Shown here: piece after piece, positions 40,344 to 48,128 of the stretch
Numbering within the stretch: the stretch's first letter is position 1
Layout: each line of letters opens with the position of its first letter
DNA from: Candidatus Merdivivens pullistercoris
GTDB taxonomy: Bacteria; Bacteroidota; Bacteroidia; Bacteroidales; UBA932
Length of the DNA: 58,464 nt
NCBI GenBank assembly: GCA_017694935.1
Contig: JADIME010000061.1
Coordinates: forward strand, 1-58,464
Direction: 5' to 3'
Notes under the pieces: generated by a model
The model's input: only the letters and a program-made list of their open reading frames with translations
Told to the model about the DNA's origin: nothing
Databases searched by the model: none
Made by a program: the position numbers and the translations under genes

Positions 40344-42935
40344 ATGATAGCAAGGTTGAAATTATTCATGTCATTGGCCCTGATGGCCGTGTGTACCACG
40401 CTGTATTCGCAGGAACTTTCCGTCCAGGCTCCCAAGATCGTGGCCGTAGGGGAACAGTTTACTGTGGTATTCTCGGCGGCAGGCTCGAAAGTGGAAGACT
40501 TCAAGTGGGATGCCGGGGATGATTTCAAAATGGTGTGGGGCCCGGTAAGCGGGGTCAGCCGCAGTTTCTCGAGTAATAATGGAAAAACACAAAGTTCCGT
40601 CACCCATACTTTTTCATACGTGCTGGAGGCCAATGCCGAAGGCAGTTATGCGATTTCTTCCGCTTCGGCCGTCATAGACGGGACTGAATATGTTACATCC
40701 CCGGTAATGATAGAGGTAATTGCCGGTGCGGGAGGGAAAACTTCCGGGGCTTCTTCAGGGAGCGGGACTTCCGGCAGCGGGGAAGTGCAGGAAGACGGCT
40801 CCGGAGATGTGTTCATGAGCCTTACGTTGAATAAAAGGAATGTAGTCGTGGGCGAACCCGTGATCGCTACCTTGAAATTGTATACCAATGTGGATCTGAG
40901 CGGTGTTGAAAACATGCAGTTCCCCGTTTTCAACGGGTGCTGGAGTCAGGAAACCGATGCCCCTGTCAATCTTTCTTTCCAAAGGGAAAATGTAAACGGC
41001 CGTCTTTACCAAAGCGCGTTGCTCAGGCGTTACATGCTGATACCCCAGCAGAGCGGCACTCTGACTGTCGATCCGGCCGAGATGGTGGCCGTAGTGGTTG
41101 TCCGCAATTCTTCAGGGGCCGGTGCAAGCATTTTCGACAGTTTTTTTGACAATTACCAGACTGTAAGGCGTCGTATCAGGACGGACAAGCTCGTCTTGAA
41201 TGTCTCGCCTCTGCCTGAAGGCGCTCCGCAGTCATTCAAAGGAGGGGTAGGAAAATTCTCAATACAGGCGTCCGTAAACAGCGATACTTTGAAAATGCAT
41301 GAAGCCGCAACATTGACCGTGACTGTTTCCGGCAACGGCAATATCGCGCTTGTCGAACCGCCGGCGGTATCGTTCCCTTCCGATTTCGAAGTGTATGATG
41401 TAAAAGTTTCGGATACGGGCACATCGGCGGTTTCCGGAACGAAAAAATACGAATTCCCTTTTATCCCGAGATCTTCGGGTACTTTCGACATTCCTGCCGT
41501 GGAGTATTCCTATTATGATATTTCGTCGAAAAAATATGTTACTTTGCGCAGTGCCCCGATACGTCTGACCGTGTTGGAAGGAGAGGACGGAGGCGCTTCC
41601 GTTTTTACACCGGGGGCCAACCGCAGGTCGGTGAAAAACCTGAACGAGGATATACGGTTCATATATACGGGCGACCCGGCTCTGAAACTTTCCGGACGCT
41701 TTTTTGTCGCATCCCCGCTGTTTTTCTGCCTGACGGCCCTGATATTGGTGCTGACGGCATGTGCGGCATTCCTTTTCCGCCGTATAAAGGTGCGCAACTC
41801 CGATTTGAGGTCTATAAAGAACCGCAAGGCCAACAGGATGGCCCTGAAACGTCTGAAAATGGCGGACGCTTACCTCAAACAGGGCATGTATTCGGCGTTT
41901 TATGAGGAACTTCACAAGGCTCTGCTGGGATATATTTCGGATAAATTGGGCATACAGGCGGTGGACATGAGCCGGGACAATATATCGGCGGAACTTTCTT
42001 CGAGAGCCGTTCCGGATGAAATGAGGGAAGCCTATCTGGGACTTTTGGATGCGTGCGAGTTTGCAAGATATTCTCCCGATGCGTCGGATACGGCCATGCA
42101 GAGCCATTACAATGAGGCACTTAGAGTTATTTCAACCATAGATGGCATGATAAACAGCAAGAAACAGCACGGTGCGGGCAAGGCCGGAATATTGGCGGCA
42201 ATGCTGCTCGTATCATCCGTTTATTCAGTCAATGCACAGCAGGACATGACGGCGTTATGGTCGGAAGCCAACTCCGCATACGAAGCTGGAGAGTGGAAAA
42301 ATGCCCTTGATGGCTATTCTGCCATTCTTTCGTCCGGCATGGAGTCCGACAGGCTATACTACAATATGGGCAATGCCTATTATAAATCGGGCGACATAGC
42401 GCATTCGATATTATACTATGAAAAGGCCTTGAAGCTGAACCCGTCTTTCGACGATGCACGCAGCAATCTTGAAATGGTCTCGGCATTCACTACCGACAGG
42501 ATAGAGGCTGTCCCGGAGTTTGTACTGAAAGCGTGGTTCAATGATTTGGGACATGCCATGGGGCCGGACGGATGGGCATGGACGTTCATCGTCTTGCTGG
42601 TTCTGGCCGCCTTGTCCGTGTTGGCATTCCTTTTCAAAAGCAGGGGCAAAACGCTTTCTTTTGTAGTCGGGATAGTGTTCCTTGCGCTTTCTTTCTGTTC
42701 TTTGGCAATCTCTTTGACACAGAGAGGAGACTATTTTTCAGAGGATTATGCCATAGTCGTCTCGTACGAGTCTTTTGTGCGCAGTTCGCCATCGGATGAA
42801 AACACCAAGAGCCTTTTCGTGCTTCATGAAGGAACGAAGGTCGAAATTCTGGAAGAATTGGGAGACTGGTGCAAGATCGAAATAGCCGACGGCCGTCAGG
42901 GATGGATGAAAGGCAAAGACATCGAGTCCATCTGA
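40344..42935 (+). CDS. BatD-BatE fusion
   Basis: The 863 residues join BatD (about 1-600) and BatE (about 602-863). BatD part: signal peptide (MIARLKLFMSLALMAV...YSQ), beta-sandwich domains, a Gly/Ser linker (about 132-150), a transmembrane helix (about 453-475) and a helical cytoplasmic tail. Residues 602-632 (MINSKKQHGAGKAGILAAML...NAQ) form a second signal-peptide-like segment, followed by TPRs (about 640-720), two transmembrane helices (about 745-765, 775-795) and an SH3-like end (EILEELGDWCKIEIADGRQG). Last gene of the operon; ends 14 bases before the convergent sirtuin gene. Confidence 0.85.
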   Translation: MIARLKLFMSLALMAVCTTLYSQELSVQAPKIVAVGEQFTVVFSAAGSKVEDFKWDAGDDFKMVWGPVSGVSRSFSSNNGKTQSSVTHTFSYVLEANAEGSYAISSASAVIDGTEYVTSPVMIEVIAGAGGKTSGASSGSGTSGSGEVQEDGSGDVFMSLTLNKRNVVVGEPVIATLKLYTNVDLSGVENMQFPVFNGCWSQETDAPVNLSFQRENVNGRLYQSALLRRYMLIPQQSGTLTVDPAEMVAVVVVRNSSGAGASIFDSFFDNYQTVRRRIRTDKLVLNVSPLPEGAPQSFKGGVGKFSIQASVNSDTLKMHEAATLTVTVSGNGNIALVEPPAVSFPSDFEVYDVKVSDTGTSAVSGTKKYEFPFIPRSSGTFDIPAVEYSYYDISSKKYVTLRSAPIRLTVLEGEDGGASVFTPGANRRSVKNLNEDIRFIYTGDPALKLSGRFFVASPLFFCLTALILVLTACAAFLFRRIKVRNSDLRSIKNRKANRMALKRLKMADAYLKQGMYSAFYEELHKALLGYISDKLGIQAVDMSRDNISAELSSRAVPDEMREAYLGLLDACEFARYSPDASDTAMQSHYNEALRVISTIDGMINSKKQHGAGKAGILAAMLLVSSVYSVNAQQDMTALWSEANSAYEAGEWKNALDGYSAILSSGMESDRLYYNMGNAYYKSGDIAHSILYYEKALKLNPSFDDARSNLEMVSAFTTDRIEAVPEFVLKAWFNDLGHAMGPDGWAWTFIVLLVLAALSVLAFLFKSRGKTLSFVVGIVFLALSFCSLAISLTQRGDYFSEDYAIVVSYESFVRSSPSDENTKSLFVLHEGTKVEILEELGDWCKIEIADGRQGWMKGKDIESI

Positions 42936-42949
42936 CGGCCCCGGTGCTT

Positions 42950-43660
42950 CTATTCCTGTACTCCAAGGATTCCGGCGAGTTTCCGCATCCCTGTCGTGGC
43001 CTTTTCAGCTATCGTGACTATCCTTTTGTCGTGCAGGTTGGCCGGTTTGGGATCGACTAAATAAATCGGGACATCGAATCCGGCGTATCTGTAAAGACCT
43101 GCAGCCGGATATACTTGCAGGGAAGTCCCTACTATTATCAGTATGTCGGCCGCCGATACAAGGTCGATTGCCTTTTCGATATTGGGTACCGGTTCCCCGA
43201 ACCATACTATGTGCGGCCTGAGCTGTGCCCCGTTGGGTGCCTTGTCTCCCAAATGTACCGGTTCGTATCCTATATCGAATACTTTGTCGGTGGAAAATCC
43301 GTCGCGTTCATTGTAGCTGTTTTCGGGTCTTACTTTTGTCAATTCCCCGTGAAGGTGCAGCACATGCGTGCTGCCTGCCCTTTCGTGCAGATTGTCCACA
43401 TTCTGGGTTATCACGTCTGTCCTGTAATGTTTTTCCAGAGATGCTATGATTCTATGTGCTTCATTAGGGGAGCATTCGGACAGCTGCCTTCGTCTTTCAT
43501 TGTAGAAATCAAGCATCAGTCCGGGATTCCGTCCCCATCCTTCAATGCTCGCGACTTCTTCAACAGGATAATTTTCCCATAATCCGTCGCTGTCGCGGAA
43601 TGTCCTGATTCCGCTTTCCGCGCTTACGCCTGCGCCGGTAAGGACTGCTATGCGTTTCAT
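42950..43660 (-). CDS. Sir2-family NAD-dependent deacylase without zinc cysteines
   Basis: The 236 residues show the NAD-binding GAGVSAESGIRTFR, TQNVDNLHERAG, the catalytic His in HLHGEL and the late VGTSLQVYPAAG. The region where CobB and SIRT enzymes carry four zinc-binding Cys (between HGEL and RPHIVWFGE) has none, and the protein has a single Cys elsewhere. Deacylation of lysine is the family reaction; activity without the zinc ribbon is uncertain. The start lies 5 bases after the stop of the ATPase gene, implying co-transcription. Confidence 0.9.
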   Translation of the reverse strand: MKRIAVLTGAGVSAESGIRTFRDSDGLWENYPVEEVASIEGWGRNPGLMLDFYNERRRQLSECSPNEAHRIIASLEKHYRTDVITQNVDNLHERAGSTHVLHLHGELTKVRPENSYNERDGFSTDKVFDIGYEPVHLGDKAPNGAQLRPHIVWFGEPVPNIEKAIDLVSAADILIIVGTSLQVYPAAGLYRYAGFDVPIYLVDPKPANLHDKRIVTIAEKATTGMRKLAGILGVQE

Positions 43661-43665
43661 TTCAA

Positions 43666-44799
43666 TTATATTTTATAAAAACATGTCTTCATCCAGTATC
43701 TGAACAGCGGATCGATTATATGCGGGTTTTCGTCATCATCGAAGGCGATGATTTCTTTTTTCTTCAGGGCATCCTTGACTCTCAATACGTTGGCCGACGA
43801 ATTAAGCCCGAATTTTTCAATCACCTCTTTTGAACTGAATTTACTGTATCCTTCAAGCACCGCACGGAAGAAGTTGAGCTGGAACCCCGTCATGCCGTTT
43901 ACCTTTTCAATGAAACGCGGTTCATGTATCGAGATGAGCATCCCGAGCGAATCCATCATTGTGTTTTCGGTAATGTATCCTCTTGACAGAGAGTTGCATA
44001 TCGAGAGAAGTTGGTTGATGTACCAGCAGTTGCATTCAAACAGTCTTGCGGTACCCAGTGCAAGGTCTTTTTCTATCACTTTCCCGCTTTTCAGGAAACC
44101 TTTCAAGATGTAGTCGGTTATTTCCCGTTCGTTGATCGGACTCAGCGGAAGATATTCGGCGAATCTGTAAAAGCGTTTTTCTTCCATGAAGATTTTTTTC
44201 ATGGCATTGATCATCGAGCCGGAAAATATGTAAGTGGCCTTTTCGCGTTCTCCCCAGACGATTTCGAGGGTGTCCAGGATGTCTTCCCAGCCATCCATGA
44301 GCATGAAGTCCTGGAATTCCTCGATAATGACGATCACTTGGAGCCCGAAACGCGCGGCGGCCTTTTCCGGAAGGGACAGTATGGCGTATGAGTCTTTATC
44401 GCTTGCTTTTCCCTCTGCCGTGAACAGCATTCCGGTGTCATTATAGGAGGTAGGGTCGAATCCGAGAAAAGTCCCCTGGAGCCATAGCCCGTACAGTTCA
44501 TTCATCTCCGCCCCTCCTGACACGGCCGCCCTGAAAACAGAGGTGGCAAAGGCGTTCAGGAAATCTTCCCATGCACGTATGCGGGTAAGGTCCATGCGGC
44601 AGGCTATGAATGGATAGGAGTTGATTTTCAAGTTGTATAGTACCTGCCTGATCAATGACCCTTTCCCGCTTTTGGGGGCATCGAAGATTAGTGCGTTCTG
44701 CCCGCTGCGCAGCATGCTTTCGAGGCTTATGGCCTCGGTTTTGCGCCCTATGAAATTTTTGCCTATTGCAGGCTTGTCATATTGGAACGGAGTTTCCAT
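43666..44799 (-). CDS. ATP-binding protein (ATPase_2/archaeal-ATPase type)
   Basis: The 377 residues resemble the P-loop ATPases with a C-terminal winged helix common in Bacteroidota (ATPase_2 plus a DUF234-like end). A deviant P-loop DAPKSGKGS (about residue 41) has Lys but lacks the first Gly. Walker B is VIVIIEEFQDF, and a sensor-like TYIFSGSM follows. The C-terminal part has a winged helix (FSSKEVIEKFGL...LRVKDALKKKEI) and DPLFRYWMK. Function unknown; some relatives occur near transposons or defence genes, others are chromosomal. It sits 16 bases after the nuclease gene. Confidence 0.8.
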   Translation of the reverse strand: METPFQYDKPAIGKNFIGRKTEAISLESMLRSGQNALIFDAPKSGKGSLIRQVLYNLKINSYPFIACRMDLTRIRAWEDFLNAFATSVFRAAVSGGAEMNELYGLWLQGTFLGFDPTSYNDTGMLFTAEGKASDKDSYAILSLPEKAAARFGLQVIVIIEEFQDFMLMDGWEDILDTLEIVWGEREKATYIFSGSMINAMKKIFMEEKRFYRFAEYLPLSPINEREITDYILKGFLKSGKVIEKDLALGTARLFECNCWYINQLLSICNSLSRGYITENTMMDSLGMLISIHEPRFIEKVNGMTGFQLNFFRAVLEGYSKFSSKEVIEKFGLNSSANVLRVKDALKKKEIIAFDDDENPHIIDPLFRYWMKTCFYKI

Positions 44800-44815
44800 G
44801 TCGTCGGCATTTTGA

Positions 44816-45949
44816 CTATAGTAATTTTTTCAGTTCTTCAGTATCAGGCAATGCCTGTTTTAATTTTTCCGGCATTTCATCCGAAGTCTTATATGTTGCA
44901 ACTCCTAATGGCTTGTCGTAGTCTTGGATTACATACTCGACATATTTTTTATTCGCACTTTTGCATACTACTATACCTATTGATGGATTTTCGTGAGGTT
45001 TACGCATTTGATCATCTATTAGACGAAGATAGGTGCATAATTGTCCCAAATAAGAGGATTTGAATGCTCCTTTCTTTAACTCGATAATTACAAGCGCATT
45101 CAGTTCCCGATTAAAGAATATCAGGTCAGGGAAATGTTCTACTCCATACACTTCCAACTTGTACTGATTGCCGACAAATGCAAAATCACGACCAAAGGTG
45201 AGAATGAACTTTTTGATGTTGTGTATAATTTCCTGCTCTATTACCCGCTCGTCAATATCTTCTTTGTCGCGTTCGCAAAGTTCCTCTACATTGATAAAAT
45301 CTAAAAGATATTCATCTTTAAACATTCCGATGGCTTTCAATGACTCTCGGGCATCAGGCATCTTCTGTGTGAAATTGTTTGCAATCTCTCCTTGATGACT
45401 AAACAAATCATCTTCAATTCTTGCTGCCAACACTTCTTTGCTCCATTTATTTATATAGGCTTGACGGATGTAGAACAGGCGCTCGGCAAGAGATTTAGTC
45501 TTACGGACAATAATCATGTGGTGCGTAAATCCCAAACCCAAAAATGATGCAGCATCAAAACTCTCTTTTTGAGTGTTTCCTGAAGGAATCAACAGCCGGG
45601 TGTCTATTTCGCTAATTCCAGTTAGCGATTTGCTATCTCCAATCCCGCTAACCGCGGTTAGCGATTTCAAATCATTGCACCACATCTCATAGAATTGACG
45701 CATGAATTTGATATTCGCAGCAGAGAATCCACGAAGCCCAGGCAGGTCTTTCTGTAATTGCTTGCTGATGGTATCAATTGCACCTTTGCCCCAATAATCA
45801 TTACGAGAGTTTTCTGAGACATATTTGCCAATGCCATAATAAAGAGATAATTGCTCTTTATTGACAATGGAAGCAGCTTGATACTGGCTTTGCAATATCG
45901 CTTCTTTAATAACCCTTACGGCTTCGTTGTAAATTTGTACTCCACTCAT
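44816..45949 (-). CDS. YhcG/DUF1016-type PD-(D/E)XK nuclease
   Basis: The 377 residues contain the DUF1016 N-terminal domain (SQYQAASIVNKEQLSLYYGIG; FSAANIKFMRQFYE) and a C-terminal PD-(D/E)XK nuclease fold: PDLIFFN, the catalytic E-x-K in VIIELKKG and Gln in YLGQLCTYL. Family members are often with restriction-modification or mobile genes and are thought to act on DNA. The base composition is clearly lower in GC than the neighbours, a sign of transfer. A linker (about residues 95-115) is encoded by a 36-bp repeat containing palindromes. A TACCTTTGT box lies upstream (45975-45967). Likely first gene of an operon with the ATPase and sirtuin. Confidence 0.88.
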   Translation of the reverse strand: MSGVQIYNEAVRVIKEAILQSQYQAASIVNKEQLSLYYGIGKYVSENSRNDYWGKGAIDTISKQLQKDLPGLRGFSAANIKFMRQFYEMWCNDLKSLTAVSGIGDSKSLTGISEIDTRLLIPSGNTQKESFDAASFLGLGFTHHMIIVRKTKSLAERLFYIRQAYINKWSKEVLAARIEDDLFSHQGEIANNFTQKMPDARESLKAIGMFKDEYLLDFINVEELCERDKEDIDERVIEQEIIHNIKKFILTFGRDFAFVGNQYKLEVYGVEHFPDLIFFNRELNALVIIELKKGAFKSSYLGQLCTYLRLIDDQMRKPHENPSIGIVVCKSANKKYVEYVIQDYDKPLGVATYKTSDEMPEKLKQALPDTEELKKLL

Positions 45950-46061
45950 ATCTCTTTAAATTTCCAACAAAGGTAAGGAAATAATGACAATCAGATGTAA
46001 ATATCGTTGATTCAATCCCCATCTGTCATTTTGCGGATAATTGCGGATAATCGTAAAAGTT

Positions 46062-46094
46062 TTTGCAGATTGATAAAAAAAACACTAATTTTGC
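46062..46094 (+). promoter_or_regulatory. Promoter of rplU-rpmA
   Basis: TTTG (46062-46065), 20-base spacer, TAATTTTGC (46086-46094): a full consensus Bacteroidota promoter. The transcript begins about 46100 and leaves a leader of roughly 90 bases. Confidence 0.8.
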
Positions 46095-46186
46095 ACCCTC
46101 AAATCGGGTAAGGCCGTCGAGCTTTGAACAAGACCCGTCTTGAACGGGCGCTTTACGGTCAAAACTTTTTATAGTTTTTAATTTTT
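46095..46186 (+). promoter_or_regulatory. Structured 5' leader of rplU
   Basis: The leader can fold into GGCCGT (46112-46117) with ACGGTC (46155-46160) enclosing CCCGT/ACGGG (46134-46138, 46144-46148). An alternative CAAGA/TCTTG helix would be mutually exclusive with the inner stem. This could be a ribosomal protein autoregulatory leader; no match to a named motif is claimed. Confidence 0.4.
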
Positions 46187-46498
46187 ATGTACGCAATTGT
46201 TGCACTTTCAGGACGGCAGTACAAAGTAGAGGCCGGTCAGGAAATTTATGTGAACCGCCTCGCTGCGGCAAAGGACGAGAAAGTAGAGTTTGACAAAGTG
46301 TTGTTGGTGGACAACGACGGAGACGTGAAGGTCGGCTCTCCATACGTTGATGGCGTTACGGTAAAGGCCATCGTTCTCGATGATTCTTGCAAAGGCAAGA
46401 AAGTTATCGTGTTCAAGAAAAAACGCCGTAAAGGCTATCAGAAGAAGAACGGTCACAGGCAGTATCTGTCTTTGATCAAGATTGAAAGCATAGGTTAA
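46187..46498 (+). CDS. rplU: 50S ribosomal protein L21
   Basis: Small 23S rRNA-binding protein. The 103 residues start [20 protein letters not shown] and end in [25 protein letters not shown], the typical signature. Paired with rpmA after 30 bases. The start codon is preceded by an AT-rich stretch, not a Shine-Dalgarno site. Confidence 0.98.
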   Translation: MYAIVALSGRQYKVEAGQEIYVNRLAAAKDEKVEFDKVLLVDNDGDVKVGSPYVDGVTVKAIVLDDSCKGKKVIVFKKKRRKGYQKKNGHRQYLSLIKIESIG

Positions 46499-46528
46499 TT
46501 CAAACGGCTAAAATAGGAGATACAGATT

Positions 46529-46789
46529 ATGGCACATAAAAAAGGCGTCGGTAGTTCGAAGAACGGTCGTGAATCGCATAGCAAAAGATTAGGTATCAAG
46601 AAATTCGGCAGCGAAGTCGTAAAAGCCGGCAATATACTCGTACGTCAAAGGGGTACAGTGCACAATCCGGGACTGAACGTTGGCATGGGAAGGGATCATA
46701 CCCTTTATGCACTTATTGACGGTGTTGTTGTCTTTAAGAAGAAATTCGGAGGCAAATCATACGTTTCGGTTATGCCGCTGGAAAACTAA
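46529..46789 (+). CDS. rpmA: 50S ribosomal protein L27
   Basis: Large-subunit protein whose N-terminus reaches the peptidyl-transferase centre. The 86 residues have [20 protein letters not shown] and the conserved [19 protein letters not shown] core. The N-terminus starts directly with AHKKG, with no removable extension. Ends before a terminator. Confidence 0.98.
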   Translation: MAHKKGVGSSKNGRESHSKRLGIKKFGSEVVKAGNILVRQRGTVHNPGLNVGMGRDHTLYALIDGVVVFKKKFGGKSYVSVMPLEN

Positions 46790-46812
46790 GATAAAGGTTA
46801 TAATTGAAGAAG

Positions 46813-46846
46813 CCGGCCCAAAAGTGATTTTGAGGTCGGTTTTTTT
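46813..46846 (+). terminator. Terminator of rplU-rpmA
   Basis: CCGGCCCAAAA pairs imperfectly (one bulge) with TTTTGAGGTCGG and is followed by seven T (46840-46846). Just 24 bases after the rpmA stop. Confidence 0.8.
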
Positions 46847-46847
46847 G

Positions 46848-47190
46848 TAAAGTTTAATGATTATCCGCAAAATTACCCTAGACCTGAGCCAGCAGTAATC
46901 GGTTGATGCGACCTGTTGCATTGACTTTAGAAACCGTTTAAAATTTTTCAAACCTTTCTTGCAAATCCGGGAACGGGACGACTTAACAGTTGTCTTTGTA
47001 ATCCACTATCCCATAGATTGTTATGATAATCCGACAAAAAATCACTGTTCCGAGCGAGATCCACCTCGACCCCGTTCGGAACATAAATTTCATGGCATAT
47101 TTTTGTTAGTTAATTCATATGCAGCTATTTACACATACCGAAGGTTGAGTCGGGCCGTTCCCGTGTTTGCGCAGATTGGAGCATCCTGAC
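46848..47190. other. Gap between rpmA and the ATP synthase operon end
   Basis: No gene is seen. It holds an isolated minus-strand TAATTTTGC box (46875-46867) inside TTATCCGCAAAATTACCC, a motif shared with the atp promoter at 54122-54139, about 150 bases without recognisable features, and the atp operon terminator (47036-47083). Confidence 0.6.
47036..47083 (-). terminator. Terminator of the ATP synthase operon
   Basis: An 11-bp stem (TGTTCCGAGCG at 47046-47056 with CGTTCGGAACA at 47073-47083, one wobble) is followed on the minus strand by TGATTTTTTG. It lies about 110 bases after the atpG stop. Confidence 0.75.
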
Positions 47191-48123
47191 TTAATTGTTC
47201 ACCATTGTGCCGCTTACTATGTCGAGCAATTCGTCGGTGATTGCCTGCTGGCGTTGCTTGTTGTACTGGAGTTTCAGTTCCTGAAGCAACTGTTGCGCAT
47301 TGTCGGTTGCTTCCTGCATGGCTATGGTGCGGGCTGCATGTTCGGCAGCATTGGCATCGAGAAGCATGGTGTATATCTTCAATATGAGGACTTTCGGTAG
47401 CAGCAGCCTCAATACTGACTGGGGATCCGGTTCCACTATGTAGTTTTTAAGGTAGCCCTCTGCCGCGTTCCTGCCGCCGGGGCCGGCACTGCCGTTTTTG
47501 TTATCCCCGGTGTCCGGGGTTATGTCGAAAGGCAGATATGTCTCGTTTACAGGAATCTGTGAGGCAGATGACTTGTAGTGGTTGTAGACCAGTTCTATCT
47601 TGTCTATCTCGCCGTCCAGATAACGTTTTATAAGGTTGTCGGCAAAGCCGGAGACATCTTTGTAAATGTGTTTTTCGGCAAGCGAATTGTAGTCGCCTTG
47701 CGGCATGAAGCCGTCCTTTATGACGGCTTCCGCCATTTTCCTGCCTACAGGGAAAACAAGGATGTCTTCTTTGGAAAGTCCGTTTTCAGCGTATTTTGCT
47801 GCTGTTTCCCTGAAGTGTCTGATTGCATTTGCATTGAATGCACCGCAAAGCGAGCTGTTGGATGAAACGGCAATGATGGCGACTTTCTGTACCGGCCTTT
47901 GGATTATGAATTCTTCGCACCCTGTCGCCGATTCAGTTTCACGGCTGTCTGAAAGAAGCCTTGACAGGATTTCGTGAAGCTGCCTTTCGTATGGCAGCAT
48001 GTTGGTTATCGCATTCTGTACCTTATGAAGCTTGGCGGATGCGACCATCTTCATCGCCGAAGTTATTTTCAGCGTGCCGTTTATGGAATTTATCCTGCTT
48101 TTTATTTCTTTCAGTGATGCCAT
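47191..48123 (-). CDS. atpG: ATP synthase gamma subunit
   Basis: Central rotor stalk of F1. The 310 residues begin MASLKEIKSRINSINGTLKITSAMKMVAS (start of the coiled-coil) and end in the C-terminal helix (AARTIAMQEATDNAQQLLQELKLQYNKQRQQAIT). A Gly/Asn-rich insertion near residues 200-225 makes it longer than the roughly 287-residue enterobacterial protein. Last gene of the atp operon. Confidence 0.97.
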   Translation of the reverse strand: MASLKEIKSRINSINGTLKITSAMKMVASAKLHKVQNAITNMLPYERQLHEILSRLLSDSRETESATGCEEFIIQRPVQKVAIIAVSSNSSLCGAFNANAIRHFRETAAKYAENGLSKEDILVFPVGRKMAEAVIKDGFMPQGDYNSLAEKHIYKDVSGFADNLIKRYLDGEIDKIELVYNHYKSSASQIPVNETYLPFDITPDTGDNKNGSAGPGGRNAAEGYLKNYIVEPDPQSVLRLLLPKVLILKIYTMLLDANAAEHAARTIAMQEATDNAQQLLQELKLQYNKQRQQAITDELLDIVSGTMVNN

Positions 48124-48128
48124 GATGC

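Noticed and set aside
42950..45949. Complete restriction-modification system around the nuclease
   Set aside because: No methyltransferase or specificity subunit is near; only the nuclease-like gene is seen.
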